Shown piece by piece: positions 1-6,328 of a stretch of 7,546 nucleotides of DNA. A model generated the notes under the pieces. It searched no databases and was not told where the DNA came from. It worked only from the letters and a program-made list of their open reading frames with translations. Numbering within the stretch: the first letter of the stretch is position 1; each line of letters begins with the position of its first letter. The position numbers and the translations under genes are program-made. The DNA comes from Trueperaceae bacterium (GTDB taxonomy: Bacteria > Deinococcota > Deinococci > Deinococcales > Trueperaceae), in the NCBI GenBank assembly GCA_003567075.1, contig PXAU01000194.1, positions 1 through 7,546 on the forward strand, written 5' to 3'.

Positions 1-507
1 GAGGCGGCCCGGCTCGTGCGAGCGGCGGGCGGGGTGATCTCGCTCGATCCCGGCTCGTTCCAGATGATCGAGGCGATGGGCGTCGAGTTCTTCCTGGAGA
101 TCACGCGCGAGCTCGGCCCGACGGTGCTGTTCCCGAACGTCGACGAGGCGGCGACGCTCGCCGGCGCGGGGGAGCCAGCGGCCATGGCCGCTGGTCTCGC
201 GGCGCTCTATCCCGGTTGCCTGATCGCGCTCAAGCTCGACGCCGAGGGCGCGTACATCCTCGAGGAGAGCGGTCGGGCGACGCCCATCCCGCCCCAGGTC
301 AACCGGCTGATCGACGCCACCGGTGCCGGCGACGCCTTCGCCGGCGCCTTCTTGTCGCGCTGGTTGCGTGGCCAGGACGCTGCCGCAGCAGCGCGCTTCG
401 CGGTGCAGGTCTCGGAGTGGGTGATCCAGCACGTGGGCGCGCGGCCCACGCTCGACGAGGGGTTGCGGCAGGAGCTGCTCCAACCCATCGCGCCGCGCTC
501 GGTATGA
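1..507 (+). CDS. PfkB-family carbohydrate kinase, C-terminal part (5' end outside window)
   Basis: The frame is open from base 1 to the TGA at 505-507, giving 168 residues of a protein that begins upstream; the family is usually about 300 residues, so roughly the C-terminal half is visible. The PfkB (ribokinase-like) fold is shown by the NVDEA segment (codons from 136), the KLDAEGA strand-turn (about 229-252) and the signature DATGAGDAFAGAF (about 313-351). The Asp of GAGD (codon 331-333) is the expected catalytic base, and the Gly-rich turn forms the anion hole for ATP-dependent phosphorylation of a sugar or nucleoside hydroxyl. The specificity-determining N-terminal lid is missing, so the substrate cannot be assigned. 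Fructose is an attractive guess because an invertase lies downstream, but that is inference only. The stop overlaps the next start (ATGA), indicating co-transcription with the esterase gene. The enzyme should be cytoplasmic. Confidence 0.9.
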   Translation, partial: EAARLVRAAGGVISLDPGSFQMIEAMGVEFFLEITRELGPTVLFPNVDEAATLAGAGEPAAMAAGLAALYPGCLIALKLDAEGAYILEESGRATPIPPQVNRLIDATGAGDAFAGAFLSRWLRGQDAAAAARFAVQVSEWVIQHVGARPTLDEGLRQELLQPIAPRSV

Positions 508-1673
508 GGCGCGGCGCGATGCGCGCTGGTGGGGCGGCGCTGGCGCTGCTGACCGTGCTCGCGTTGGCGGCCTGCGGCAGACCGGCGCACGACGATGCCT
601 TCAGGCCGCCCGCGCTCGCCGATCTCCCACCGGGCGAGTGGAGCCGCGTGCCGCTGAGCGCACCGGCGCGCTGCGCCGACGGCTCGGGGTACGAGCTGCA
701 GGTCCTGCCTGGCGACACGCGCGAGGTGATCGTGGTGTTCCAGGGCGGCGGCGCCACCTGGGACGGGTTGAGGGTGCCGCTCACGCTGCGGTTGCTCCTC
801 TCCCAGCTCGGCACGAGGCTGTACCATCCGAGGGTGACCGACGTGCCCGACGCCGGCGTGGCGCAGCCGCCGGCAGACGCGGCGATCGCCGGCGCCACCC
901 AGGTGGTGGTGAGCTACTGCAGCGGCGACGTCCACTGGGGCGACGCCGCCGGCCGCGACGACCTCGGACACGCGATCGAGCAACGTGGCGCGAGCAACGT
1001 GCGCGCGGCGCTGGCGTGGTTGGCTGAGCAGGCCCTGGCGCCGGAGCAGCTCACCGTGGTGGGCTGCAGCGCCGGCGCCTACGGCGCGCTCGCGTGGGCA
1101 CCCAGCCTGCAGGCGCTCTTCCCGACCGGGCAGCGTTCGTTGCTGCTGGAGGCCGGGCTGGGCGTGGTGCAGGTGCCGTTCCTGGCGGGCCCCGGCGGCC
1201 TGCCGGGCTGGCGGGTCGAGGGAGCGTACGTCGACAACGGGCTCTCGGCGCTGCTGCCGATCGGCGACGACCTCGACTACCTGGAGCGGCTCGTGACGGC
1301 CGTGGCCGAACGCTTCGATGGGCCCATCGGCGTCGCCAGCACCGACCGCGACGCCGTGCAGGCGCTGTTCTGGTACCTGATGGGCGAGGACCGGTCCAGG
1401 TACCCAGACGACCCGGCCGCCGAGATCGACGCCTGGTCGCTGCTGGCGCTCGAGCGGCTCGAGGCGCTGGCTGCGATCGACGGCGTCAGCACCTTCCTCT
1501 CCAGCTGGGTGCCCGACGCGATACCTCGCCAGCTCGAGGGGCACGCCACGGGCCACTGCCTGCTCGCCAGCGATGACCTCTGGGACAGCGAGGCGGGGGC
1601 GGCCTTCGGCGCCTGGTGGGACGCGCTGCGAGCCGGCACGCTTCCCGCGCCCGTCGACCTGCGCCGACCCTGA
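504..1673 (+). CDS. Pectinacetylesterase/Notum-family (vtpJ-like) serine esterase, predicted lipoprotein
   Basis: The protein is 389 residues from the ATG at 504, which overlaps the kinase stop. An in-frame ATG at 519 (Met6) is a strong alternative, because GAGG (506-509) lies 9 nt before it. Residues 1-24 form a lipoprotein signal: Arg-rich n-region, Leu/Ala h-region and lipobox L-A-A-C with Cys24 as the lipidation site, so the mature protein is probably exported and membrane-anchored. The hydrolase core shows QGGG (80-83, the family's oxyanion Gly triplet), YCSGDVHWGD (138-147), the nucleophile elbow GCSAGA with Ser189, a D-x-x-Q motif with Asp283, and GHC with His351. Together these give a Ser-Asp-His triad in the order seen in plant pectinacetylesterases and animal Notum. 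The family removes acyl groups (acetyl from pectin, palmitoleate from Wnt). The bacterial substrate is unknown, and nothing here points to pectin specifically. His347 is a less likely alternative catalytic His. Confidence 0.82.
   Translation: MRRGAMRAGGAALALLTVLALAACGRPAHDDAFRPPALADLPPGEWSRVPLSAPARCADGSGYELQVLPGDTREVIVVFQGGGATWDGLRVPLTLRLLLSQLGTRLYHPRVTDVPDAGVAQPPADAAIAGATQVVVSYCSGDVHWGDAAGRDDLGHAIEQRGASNVRAALAWLAEQALAPEQLTVVGCSAGAYGALAWAPSLQALFPTGQRSLLLEAGLGVVQVPFLAGPGGLPGWRVEGAYVDNGLSALLPIGDDLDYLERLVTAVAERFDGPIGVASTDRDAVQALFWYLMGEDRSRYPDDPAAEIDAWSLLALERLEALAAIDGVSTFLSSWVPDAIPRQLEGHATGHCLLASDDLWDSEAGAAFGAWWDALRAGTLPAPVDLRRP
506..509 (+). promoter_or_regulatory. Possible ribosome binding site (GAGG) favouring the internal ATG at 519
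   Basis: GAGG lies 9 nt before the ATG at 519, whereas the ATG at 504 has no purine-rich tract upstream. The site falls inside the kinase/esterase junction, so either start is compatible with translational coupling. Both starts keep the lipoprotein signal intact. Confidence 0.4.
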
Positions 1674-1711
1674 GGGGCGCGGCGCATGGTGCTAGAGCAG
1701 GAGGGTCGGTT

Positions 1712-1736
1712 GCCCGCTGCGCCTGATGGAGCGGGC
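1712..1736 (+). repeat. Inverted repeat (7-bp stem) between the esterase and invertase genes
   Basis: GCCCGCT (1712-1718) and AGCGGGC (1730-1736) are perfect reverse complements around an 11-nt loop. The element lies in the 80-nt gap after the esterase stop. It ends 4 nt before the proposed -10 hexamer of the invertase promoter, so it covers where a -35 element would sit. No T-run follows, so it is not a standard intrinsic terminator. It could be an operator, a U-less terminator hairpin, or chance in GC-rich DNA. Confidence 0.4.
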
Positions 1737-1740
1737 GCGG

Positions 1741-1754
1741 TAGCCTCGTCGGCA
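1741..1754 (+). promoter_or_regulatory. Leaderless-type promoter of the GH100 gene (-10 TAGCCT)
   Basis: TAGCCT (1741-1746) fits the TANNNT -10 consensus and is followed after exactly 7 nt by the ATG at 1754, so transcription would begin at or near the start codon. There is no Shine-Dalgarno in front of this ATG, as expected for a leaderless mRNA. The surrounding GGTAGCCTCG...GGCATG closely matches the promoter of the aminopeptidase gene at 6637. No convincing -35 is visible 16-18 nt upstream. The assignment rests on pattern and spacing, not on a mapped transcript. Confidence 0.6.
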
Positions 1755-3193
1755 TGGGTCATTGGTCGAGATCACCGTGCTTGGACGAGCCGCTCGCGGC
1801 GCAGGCCGAGGCGGTGCTGCGCAATGCCAGCATGCGTCTTGGCGACGAGGTGGTGGGCACCATGGCGGCCTGCGATCCGGACATGGCGGCGCTCAACTAC
1901 CGCGAGTGCTTCGTGCGCGACTTCGCCGTGTCCGCGGCGGCCTTCCTGGCCGTCGGCGAGACCGAGGTGGTACGCAGCTTCCTGCTGACCGTCGCGCGCC
2001 TACGGCCCGATCAGGCCAGCAGCAGCATCCCGCCGGCGGCGGGCCTCATGCCGGCCAGCTTCACGGTGCAGCGCGCGGCCGACGAGGAGGGGCTTGGTGA
2101 GGTGGTGGCCGACTACGGTCAGCGCGCGATCGGGCGCGTGGCGCCGGTCGACTCCGCCTTGTGGTGGCTGCTGATCCTGCGCGCCTACCAGCGCGCCAGC
2201 GGCGACGCCGAGTTCGCGCGCGAGCCTGAGATCGCGGCAGCCGTGGAGCGGGTGTTCGAGTTCTACCTACGGCCGCAGTTCGAGATGCTGCCATCGCTGC
2301 TCGTGCCCGACGGATCGTCGATGATCGACCGCCGCATGGGGGTGTACGGGCATCCGCTCGACCTGCAGGTGCTCTTCTTCGCCGCGCTGCGGGCCGGTCT
2401 GGAGCTGCTCGAACCGTCGCCGATGCGCCAGCGCGTGTTCGAACGCCTGGCGGCCCTGGGCCGGCACCTGCGCAAGGACTACTGGTTGGACCGTGCTCGC
2501 GTGGAGACGATCCGGCGTTACCCGGTGGAGGAGTTCGGCGTGCTCCAGCAGAACCCCTGGAACCTCCACCCCGACGCCATCCCGGTGTGGACGATGGCGT
2601 GGTTGGCCGAGGGCGGCGGCTACTTCGCCGGGAACCTGGGACCGGCCCGGCTCGACGTGCGCTTCTTCGCGCTCGGCAACCTGCTGGCGGTCTCGAGCGG
2701 CTTGGCGACACCCGCGCACACGCAGGCGTTGTTCGAGCTCGTCGAGCACCACCGGCGCGACCTGGTGCACGCCACCGGCGTCAAGCTCACCTACCCGCCG
2801 CTCGAGGAGCGTGACTGGTACACGCTCACGGGCTCGGACCAGAAGAACGTGCCGTGGTCGTACCACAACGCCGGCACCTGGCCCATGCTGCTGTGGCCGT
2901 TGGCCTCGGCCGCGCGCATCGCCGGGCGCCACGAGCTGGCGCGCGACGTGGTCGCGCGCGCCGCGACGCGGCTCGCGGGCGACGACTGGCCGGAGTACTA
3001 CGATGGCCCGTTCGGCGGCCTGATCGGCCGTCGCTCGCGCTTGCGGCAGACCTGGACGGTGGCTGCGACGCTGGCTGCGGCGGCGCTGCTGGCCGATGAC
3101 GACGACATGGACCCGTTCGCCTTCGAGCACGACGAGGCGCTCGAGAGGGCCATCGACGAGGTCGAACCGGACGAAGTGGGTCGCATCGCCTGA
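1754..3193 (+). CDS. Glycoside hydrolase family 100 neutral/alkaline invertase
   Basis: The 479-residue protein is full length for GH100, the family of plant and cyanobacterial neutral/alkaline invertases that hydrolyse sucrose to glucose and fructose in the cytoplasm. Family landmarks occur in order over an (alpha/alpha)6-barrel: NYRECFVRDF (48-57), PVDSALWW (131-138), MIDRRMGVYGHPL (190-202), NPWNLHP (267-273), PWSYHNAGTWP (367-377), WPEYYDG (412-418) and RQTWT (431-435). The acidic residues Asp133 and Glu414 are the likely general acid and base by analogy with the characterised cyanobacterial enzyme. No signal peptide is seen, which fits the family. The start at 1754 is chosen because a -10-like TAGCCT lies 7 nt upstream and the GH100 similarity begins soon after. 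The last 30 residues form an acidic tail (DDDDMD onward) outside the catalytic motifs. The gene is 25 nt from the convergent ribBA stop. Activity on sucrose is inferred from the family and was not tested. Confidence 0.9.
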   Translation: MGHWSRSPCLDEPLAAQAEAVLRNASMRLGDEVVGTMAACDPDMAALNYRECFVRDFAVSAAAFLAVGETEVVRSFLLTVARLRPDQASSSIPPAAGLMPASFTVQRAADEEGLGEVVADYGQRAIGRVAPVDSALWWLLILRAYQRASGDAEFAREPEIAAAVERVFEFYLRPQFEMLPSLLVPDGSSMIDRRMGVYGHPLDLQVLFFAALRAGLELLEPSPMRQRVFERLAALGRHLRKDYWLDRARVETIRRYPVEEFGVLQQNPWNLHPDAIPVWTMAWLAEGGGYFAGNLGPARLDVRFFALGNLLAVSSGLATPAHTQALFELVEHHRRDLVHATGVKLTYPPLEERDWYTLTGSDQKNVPWSYHNAGTWPMLLWPLASAARIAGRHELARDVVARAATRLAGDDWPEYYDGPFGGLIGRRSRLRQTWTVAATLAAAALLADDDDMDPFAFEHDEALERAIDEVEPDEVGRIA

Positions 3194-3221
3194 CGCGACC
3201 CGGCCCGACCGCCTCGCGTCA
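3191..3221. terminator. Perfect inverted repeat joining two convergent stop codons; possible bidirectional terminator
   Basis: TGACGCGA (3191-3198) and TCGCGTCA (3214-3221) are exact reverse complements around a 15-nt GC-rich loop. The first arm begins with the TGA of the invertase. The second arm, read on the - strand, begins with the TGA of ribBA. The whole 25-nt intergenic gap therefore lies inside the hairpin. Neither strand has a following T-run, so intrinsic termination would be non-canonical. A role as a mutual transcription barrier or 3'-end stabiliser is inferred. Confidence 0.5.
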
Positions 3222-4454
3222 CTCACCCAGGTGCCCGAGCTTCGCGCGTTTCGTGGCCAGGTAGACCTCGTTGTAGGGGTTCACGCCGACGTGCAGCGGG
3301 ACGCGCTCCACGACCTCCATCCCGTACCCCTGCAGCGACACCACCTTGCGGGGGTTGTTCGTCAGCAGCCGTAGCCGGCGCACGCCGAGGTCGCGCAGCA
3401 TCTGCGCGCCCACCCCATAGTCGCGCAGGTCGGCGCCGAAGCCGAGTTGCTCGTTGGCCTCGACGGTGTCGGCCCCGTCGTCCTGCAGGTGGTAGGCGCG
3501 GATCTTGTTGAGCAGGCCGATGCCGCGACCCTCCTGGCGCAGGTAGACCAGCACGCCGCGGCCGGCGTCGGCGATGGCCTTGAGGGCCGCGTCGCGCTGG
3601 AAGCCGCAATCGCAGCGCAGGCTGTGCAGCGCGTCACCGGTGAGGCACTCGCTGTGCATGCGCACCAGCACGGGGTCGCCGTCGGCCACCTCGCCCAGCA
3701 CCAACGCCACGTGCTCCTTGTCGGCGACGGTGTCGCAGTAGCCGACGATGCGGAACACGGCCCAAGGGGTGGGCAGCTGCGCTTCGTCGACCCGCGCCAC
3801 GAACGGGTCGACCCGCAACCGGTGCGCGATCAGGTCGGCGATGGTACCGACCTTGAGGCCGTGCTCGCGGGCGAAGGCGCGAAGCGCCGGCAGGCGCATC
3901 ATGCTGCCGTCGTCGTGCATCAACTCGCTGATCGCCGCGATCGGTCTCAGGCCCGCCAGGCGGCACAGATCGACAGCCGCCTCGGTGTGGCCCGCGCGCC
4001 TGAGCACGCCACCGGCCCTGGCGCGCAAGGGGAACACGTGCCCTGGCCGAGAGAAATCGCTGGCGCTGACACCGTCGCGGGCGGCCAGCCGGATGGTGTG
4101 CGCCCGGTCGGCGGCCGAGATGCCGGTAGTGATGCCCTCGCTGGCCTCGATGGAGACGGTGAAGGCGGTCTCGCGCCGCGAAGTGTTCTGCGCCCCCATC
4201 GGCGGCAGGTCCAGCCGGTCGGCCCGGTCGTCGGGCATGCTGAGGCAGACGATGCCGCCGGTGTGCCGGATCATGAACGCCAGCCGCTCGGCGGTGGCGA
4301 ACTCCGCGGCCAGCACCATGTCACCCTCGTTCTCGCGGTCCTCGTCGTCGACCACGATGACCGGGCGGCCGTCACGCAGCTCGGCCAGCAGTTCGGGGAC
4401 GGTGGCCAAGGGCGCTGCGTCGAGGGCGTCGGTCGTCACCTCGGCCGCGCTCAC
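3219..4454 (-). CDS. ribBA: RibBA: bifunctional DHBP synthase / GTP cyclohydrolase II
   Basis: This 411-residue fusion supplies both riboflavin precursors. The N-terminal domain (about 15-213) is 3,4-dihydroxy-2-butanone-4-phosphate synthase, acting on ribulose 5-phosphate. It shows the metal-binding acidic stretch DDEDRENEGD (36-45), the TGISAADRAHTI segment (110-121), RPGHVFPL (136-143) and GHTEAAVDL (155-163). The C-terminal domain (about 221-411) is GTP cyclohydrolase II, with Zn ligands Cys270, Cys281 and Cys283 (SECLTGD...RCDCG), RQEGRGIGL (306-314), the catalytic-region Asp342 and Arg344 in DLRDYG, and LLTNNPRK (363-370). All expected residues are present in both halves, so both activities should be intact. 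The start is GTG (4454-4452), overlapping the ribE stop as GTGA and preceded by GAGGAGG at 7 nt. It is the last gene of the operon and ends against the convergent invertase. Expression should follow the upstream FMN riboswitch by coupling. Confidence 0.97.
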   Translation of the reverse strand: MSAAEVTTDALDAAPLATVPELLAELRDGRPVIVVDDEDRENEGDMVLAAEFATAERLAFMIRHTGGIVCLSMPDDRADRLDLPPMGAQNTSRRETAFTVSIEASEGITTGISAADRAHTIRLAARDGVSASDFSRPGHVFPLRARAGGVLRRAGHTEAAVDLCRLAGLRPIAAISELMHDDGSMMRLPALRAFAREHGLKVGTIADLIAHRLRVDPFVARVDEAQLPTPWAVFRIVGYCDTVADKEHVALVLGEVADGDPVLVRMHSECLTGDALHSLRCDCGFQRDAALKAIADAGRGVLVYLRQEGRGIGLLNKIRAYHLQDDGADTVEANEQLGFGADLRDYGVGAQMLRDLGVRRLRLLTNNPRKVVSLQGYGMEVVERVPLHVGVNPYNEVYLATKRAKLGHLGE

Positions 4455-5110
4455 CGCCAGGCCTCCTCGCCGGCGGGCTCGTCCTCGTGCCGGGGACCGA
4501 AGCCGGCCAGGCGCTCGAGGTGCTTGGCGATCAGGTCGGCCTCGAGGTTCACCCTGTCGCCGAGGCGCAGCTCGCCCAGCGTGGTCACCTGCAGCGTATG
4601 CGGGATGAGCCAGAGCGTGAAATCGCCGGCGCCGAGATCGTGCCGGGTGCCGCCGGGGCCGCCCAGGGCGACCACCGTGAGCGAGACGCCGTCGACCGTG
4701 ACGCTGCCCTTGGGGATCAGGTAGCGGGCCATGTGTTCCGGCGCCCGCACCGCCATGACGTGGGCTCCGGGCTGGACGTCGATGGCCGTGACCTCGCCGG
4801 TCCCCTCCACGTGCCCGGACACCAGATGACCGCCCAAGCGATCGCCCAAGCGCACCGCCCGCTCCAGGTTGACGGTGGCGCCGACGTGCCAGCGTGGTGC
4901 GGTCTTGGCGACCGTCTCCTTCGACAACTCGACCTCGAACCTACGCTCGTCGAGCGCGACCAGCGTCAGGCAGCAGCCGGAGACGGCGATCGAGTCACCG
5001 ATGCGCGCGCCGTCGAGCACCGAACCGGCCTCGATCCCGACGCGCAAGTCGCCGCCCTCGTCGTGCACGACGCGAACCGTGCCGACCTCCTCCACGATGC
5101 CCGTGAACAT
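4451..5110 (-). CDS. ribE: Riboflavin synthase, alpha subunit (two lumazine-binding domains)
   Basis: The 219-residue protein catalyses dismutation of two 6,7-dimethyl-8-ribityllumazine molecules to riboflavin plus a pyrimidinedione that re-enters the pathway. The two tandem beta-barrels are clear. The N-barrel opens with MFTGIVEEVG (1-10), has SGCCLT (44-49) and closes at VNLERA (80-85). The C-barrel has GGHLVSGHVEGTG (93-105), KGSVTVDGVSLTV (134-146), IPHTLQVTTLG (169-179) and VNLEADLIAKHLERL (187-201), whose final helix is the usual trimerisation element. A Gly-rich stretch, GGPGGTRHDLGAG (150-162), makes the loop between two strands of the C-barrel longer than in the E. coli enzyme. The MFTG start is family-typical and carries GAGGG 7 nt upstream; the gap to the ribD stop is 3 nt. 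The gene is called ribE in B. subtilis and most annotation, and ribC in E. coli. Confidence 0.96.
   Translation of the reverse strand: MFTGIVEEVGTVRVVHDEGGDLRVGIEAGSVLDGARIGDSIAVSGCCLTLVALDERRFEVELSKETVAKTAPRWHVGATVNLERAVRLGDRLGGHLVSGHVEGTGEVTAIDVQPGAHVMAVRAPEHMARYLIPKGSVTVDGVSLTVVALGGPGGTRHDLGAGDFTLWLIPHTLQVTTLGELRLGDRVNLEADLIAKHLERLAGFGPRHEDEPAGEEAWR
4462..4468 (-). promoter_or_regulatory. Strong ribosome binding site of ribBA (GAGGAGG)
   Basis: GAGGAGG on the - strand lies inside the end of ribE, 7 nt before the GTG at 4454. It fixes that GTG as the ribBA start although it overlaps the ribE stop codon. Confidence 0.8.
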
Positions 5111-5113
5111 GGC

Positions 5114-6295
5114 TCATCCCTCTCTCTCGTCCCGGCTCGCGGCCGGGGCGTCGTCCGTGTCGGCGCTCGTCGGCGCCTCCGGGTAGCGCACGTCGCCCTC
5201 GATCAGCAGGTCCTCGCCGACGTGCCGCACGTGCGTGCTCGTCAGCTGCAGGGCCTCGTCCATGCTGGCGACGCCCAAGCCTCCCAAGGGGCTGGCGCCG
5301 CCACCGCCGAGCAGTTTCGGTGCCACGAACCAGGCCACGCGGTCGATCGCGTGCGCCTCGGCGAAGGACCAGGCGAGCGTGCCGCCGCCCTCCAGCAGCA
5401 GGCTCGTGGCGCCGTGCCCGGCCAGCTGGCGCAAGGTCTCGAGGATGCTGGGACGGGCACGGCCGTCGTCGCTGCAGAGCAGCGTGGCGCCCCGCTCGCG
5501 CAGCGCCCTCAGGCGGGCCTCGGGCGCTCTCGGTCCCACCGCGATCGTCACGCGTGGCGCCTGGTCGGCCTCGTCTGGTTCGAACAGCGCCGCGCTGGCC
5601 GGTGTGCGCGCCACCGAATCGAACACCAGCTTGTGCGGCGTGCGTCCGCCCTCGATGCGGGCGGTGAGCTTGGGGTCGTCGCGCAGCACGGTGGTGACGC
5701 CGACCGCCACCAGGTCGTGCTCGTGCCGCCAGCGCTGCACCAGCGCGCGCGAAGCGGCGCAGGTGATCCAGCGCGAGCGGCCGGTGCGCGTGGCGATCTT
5801 CCCGTCGAGCGTCATGGCCGTCTTGTAGCGCACCCATGGCCGGCCCAGGCGCTGGCGCGTGAGGTAGGCGACGTTCTGCGCAACGGCCTCCTCCTCCATC
5901 AGGCCCACCGTCACGTCGATGCCGGCATCGCGCAGGCGCGCCAGTCCGCGCCCCGCCACCCGTGGGTCGGGGTCGACCAGCGCGATTACCACGCGCGCCA
6001 ACCCAGCCTCGACGAGCGCCTCGGCGCACGGCGGGGTGCGCCCGTGGTGGGCGCAGGGCTCGAGCGTGACGAAGGCCGTCGCGCCGCGTGCGCGCGCACC
6101 GGCGGCGTGGAGCGCGTGCGCTTCCGCGTGAGGTTGGCCGGCGCGCTCGTGCCAACCCTCGCCCACCACCTCGCTGCCGCGTGCGACGACGCAACCGACG
6201 AGCGGGTTGGGGCTGGTGCTGCCGCGCCCGCGCTCGGCCAGCGCTAGCGCGCGCCGCATGAACTCGGCGTCGAGCGCATCGGATCGTTCTGCCAT
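5114..6295 (-). CDS. ribD: RibD: bifunctional diaminohydroxyphosphoribosylaminopyrimidine deaminase / 5-amino-6-(5-phosphoribosylamino)uracil reductase
   Basis: The 393-residue protein performs the second and third steps of the GTP branch of riboflavin synthesis. The N-terminal cytidine-deaminase-like domain (about 8-145) has the zinc site HAE (His56, catalytic Glu58) and PCAHHGRTPPC (Cys81, Cys90), plus SPNPLVGCVV (28-37). The C-terminal NADPH-dependent reductase domain (about 153-370) has KTAMTLDGKIA (158-168), DDPKLTAR (206-213), LEGGGTL (301-307) and FVAPKLLGG (323-331). Both sets of residues are complete. A hydrophilic tail of about 20 residues follows the reductase fold. The ATG at 6295 is preferred, but an in-frame TTG at 6304 is possible and neither is ideally spaced from the purine-rich Shine-Dalgarno at 6336-6327. 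It is the first gene of the operon, under the FMN riboswitch. Confidence 0.96.
   Translation of the reverse strand: MAERSDALDAEFMRRALALAERGRGSTSPNPLVGCVVARGSEVVGEGWHERAGQPHAEAHALHAAGARARGATAFVTLEPCAHHGRTPPCAEALVEAGLARVVIALVDPDPRVAGRGLARLRDAGIDVTVGLMEEEAVAQNVAYLTRQRLGRPWVRYKTAMTLDGKIATRTGRSRWITCAASRALVQRWRHEHDLVAVGVTTVLRDDPKLTARIEGGRTPHKLVFDSVARTPASAALFEPDEADQAPRVTIAVGPRAPEARLRALRERGATLLCSDDGRARPSILETLRQLAGHGATSLLLEGGGTLAWSFAEAHAIDRVAWFVAPKLLGGGGASPLGGLGVASMDEALQLTSTHVRHVGEDLLIEGDVRYPEAPTSADTDDAPAASRDEREG
5118..5122 (-). promoter_or_regulatory. Ribosome binding site of ribE (GAGGG)
   Basis: GAGGG on the - strand lies 7 nt before the ribE ATG (5110) and just inside the ribD 3' end, within a GAGAGA purine run. 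It supports the ATG that encodes the conserved MFTG start and suggests translational coupling to ribD. Confidence 0.7.
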
Positions 6296-6305
6296 GCCCT
6301 TCAAC

Positions 6306-6328
6306 GGCAGCGCGCCGCGCCGCCTGCC
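6306..6328 (-). repeat. Small GC hairpin between the riboswitch and the ribD start
   Basis: On the - strand, GGCAGGCG (6328-6321) can pair with CGC-G-CTGCC (6314-6306) with a single bulged G. No T-run follows, so it is not an intrinsic terminator. If folded, it would bring the upstream Shine-Dalgarno candidate closer to the ribD start codon. Its role is inferred. Confidence 0.3.

Noticed and set aside
216..503. Upstream extension of the esterase frame into the kinase gene
   Set aside because: The extension translates to Arg-rich sequence fully overlapping the PfkB signature. The lipoprotein signal places the true start at 504 or 519.
207..1556. 449-codon - strand frame opposite the kinase and esterase
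   Set aside because: Both + strand genes have clear catalytic motifs here; the antisense translation is Arg/His/Gln-rich with no recognisable fold.
1710..1715. TTGCCC as a -35 element for the invertase
   Set aside because: It is 25 nt from the TAGCCT hexamer, too far for normal sigma-70-type spacing.
1686..1988. Small + strand frame starting in the gap before the invertase
   Set aside because: It overlaps the GH100 N-terminus in another frame, has no family features, and lacks a promoter or convincing SD of its own.
3447..4724. Long open frame on the + strand opposite ribBA
   Set aside because: It is antisense to a clear RibBA with every catalytic motif, and its translation is low-complexity Ala/Arg/Gly/His-rich with no family motif. 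Such mirror frames are common in GC-rich DNA.
4487..6247. 586-codon open frame on the + strand opposite ribE and ribD
   Set aside because: It lies antisense to two confidently identified riboflavin genes and shows no recognisable domain, initiation signal or sensible composition.
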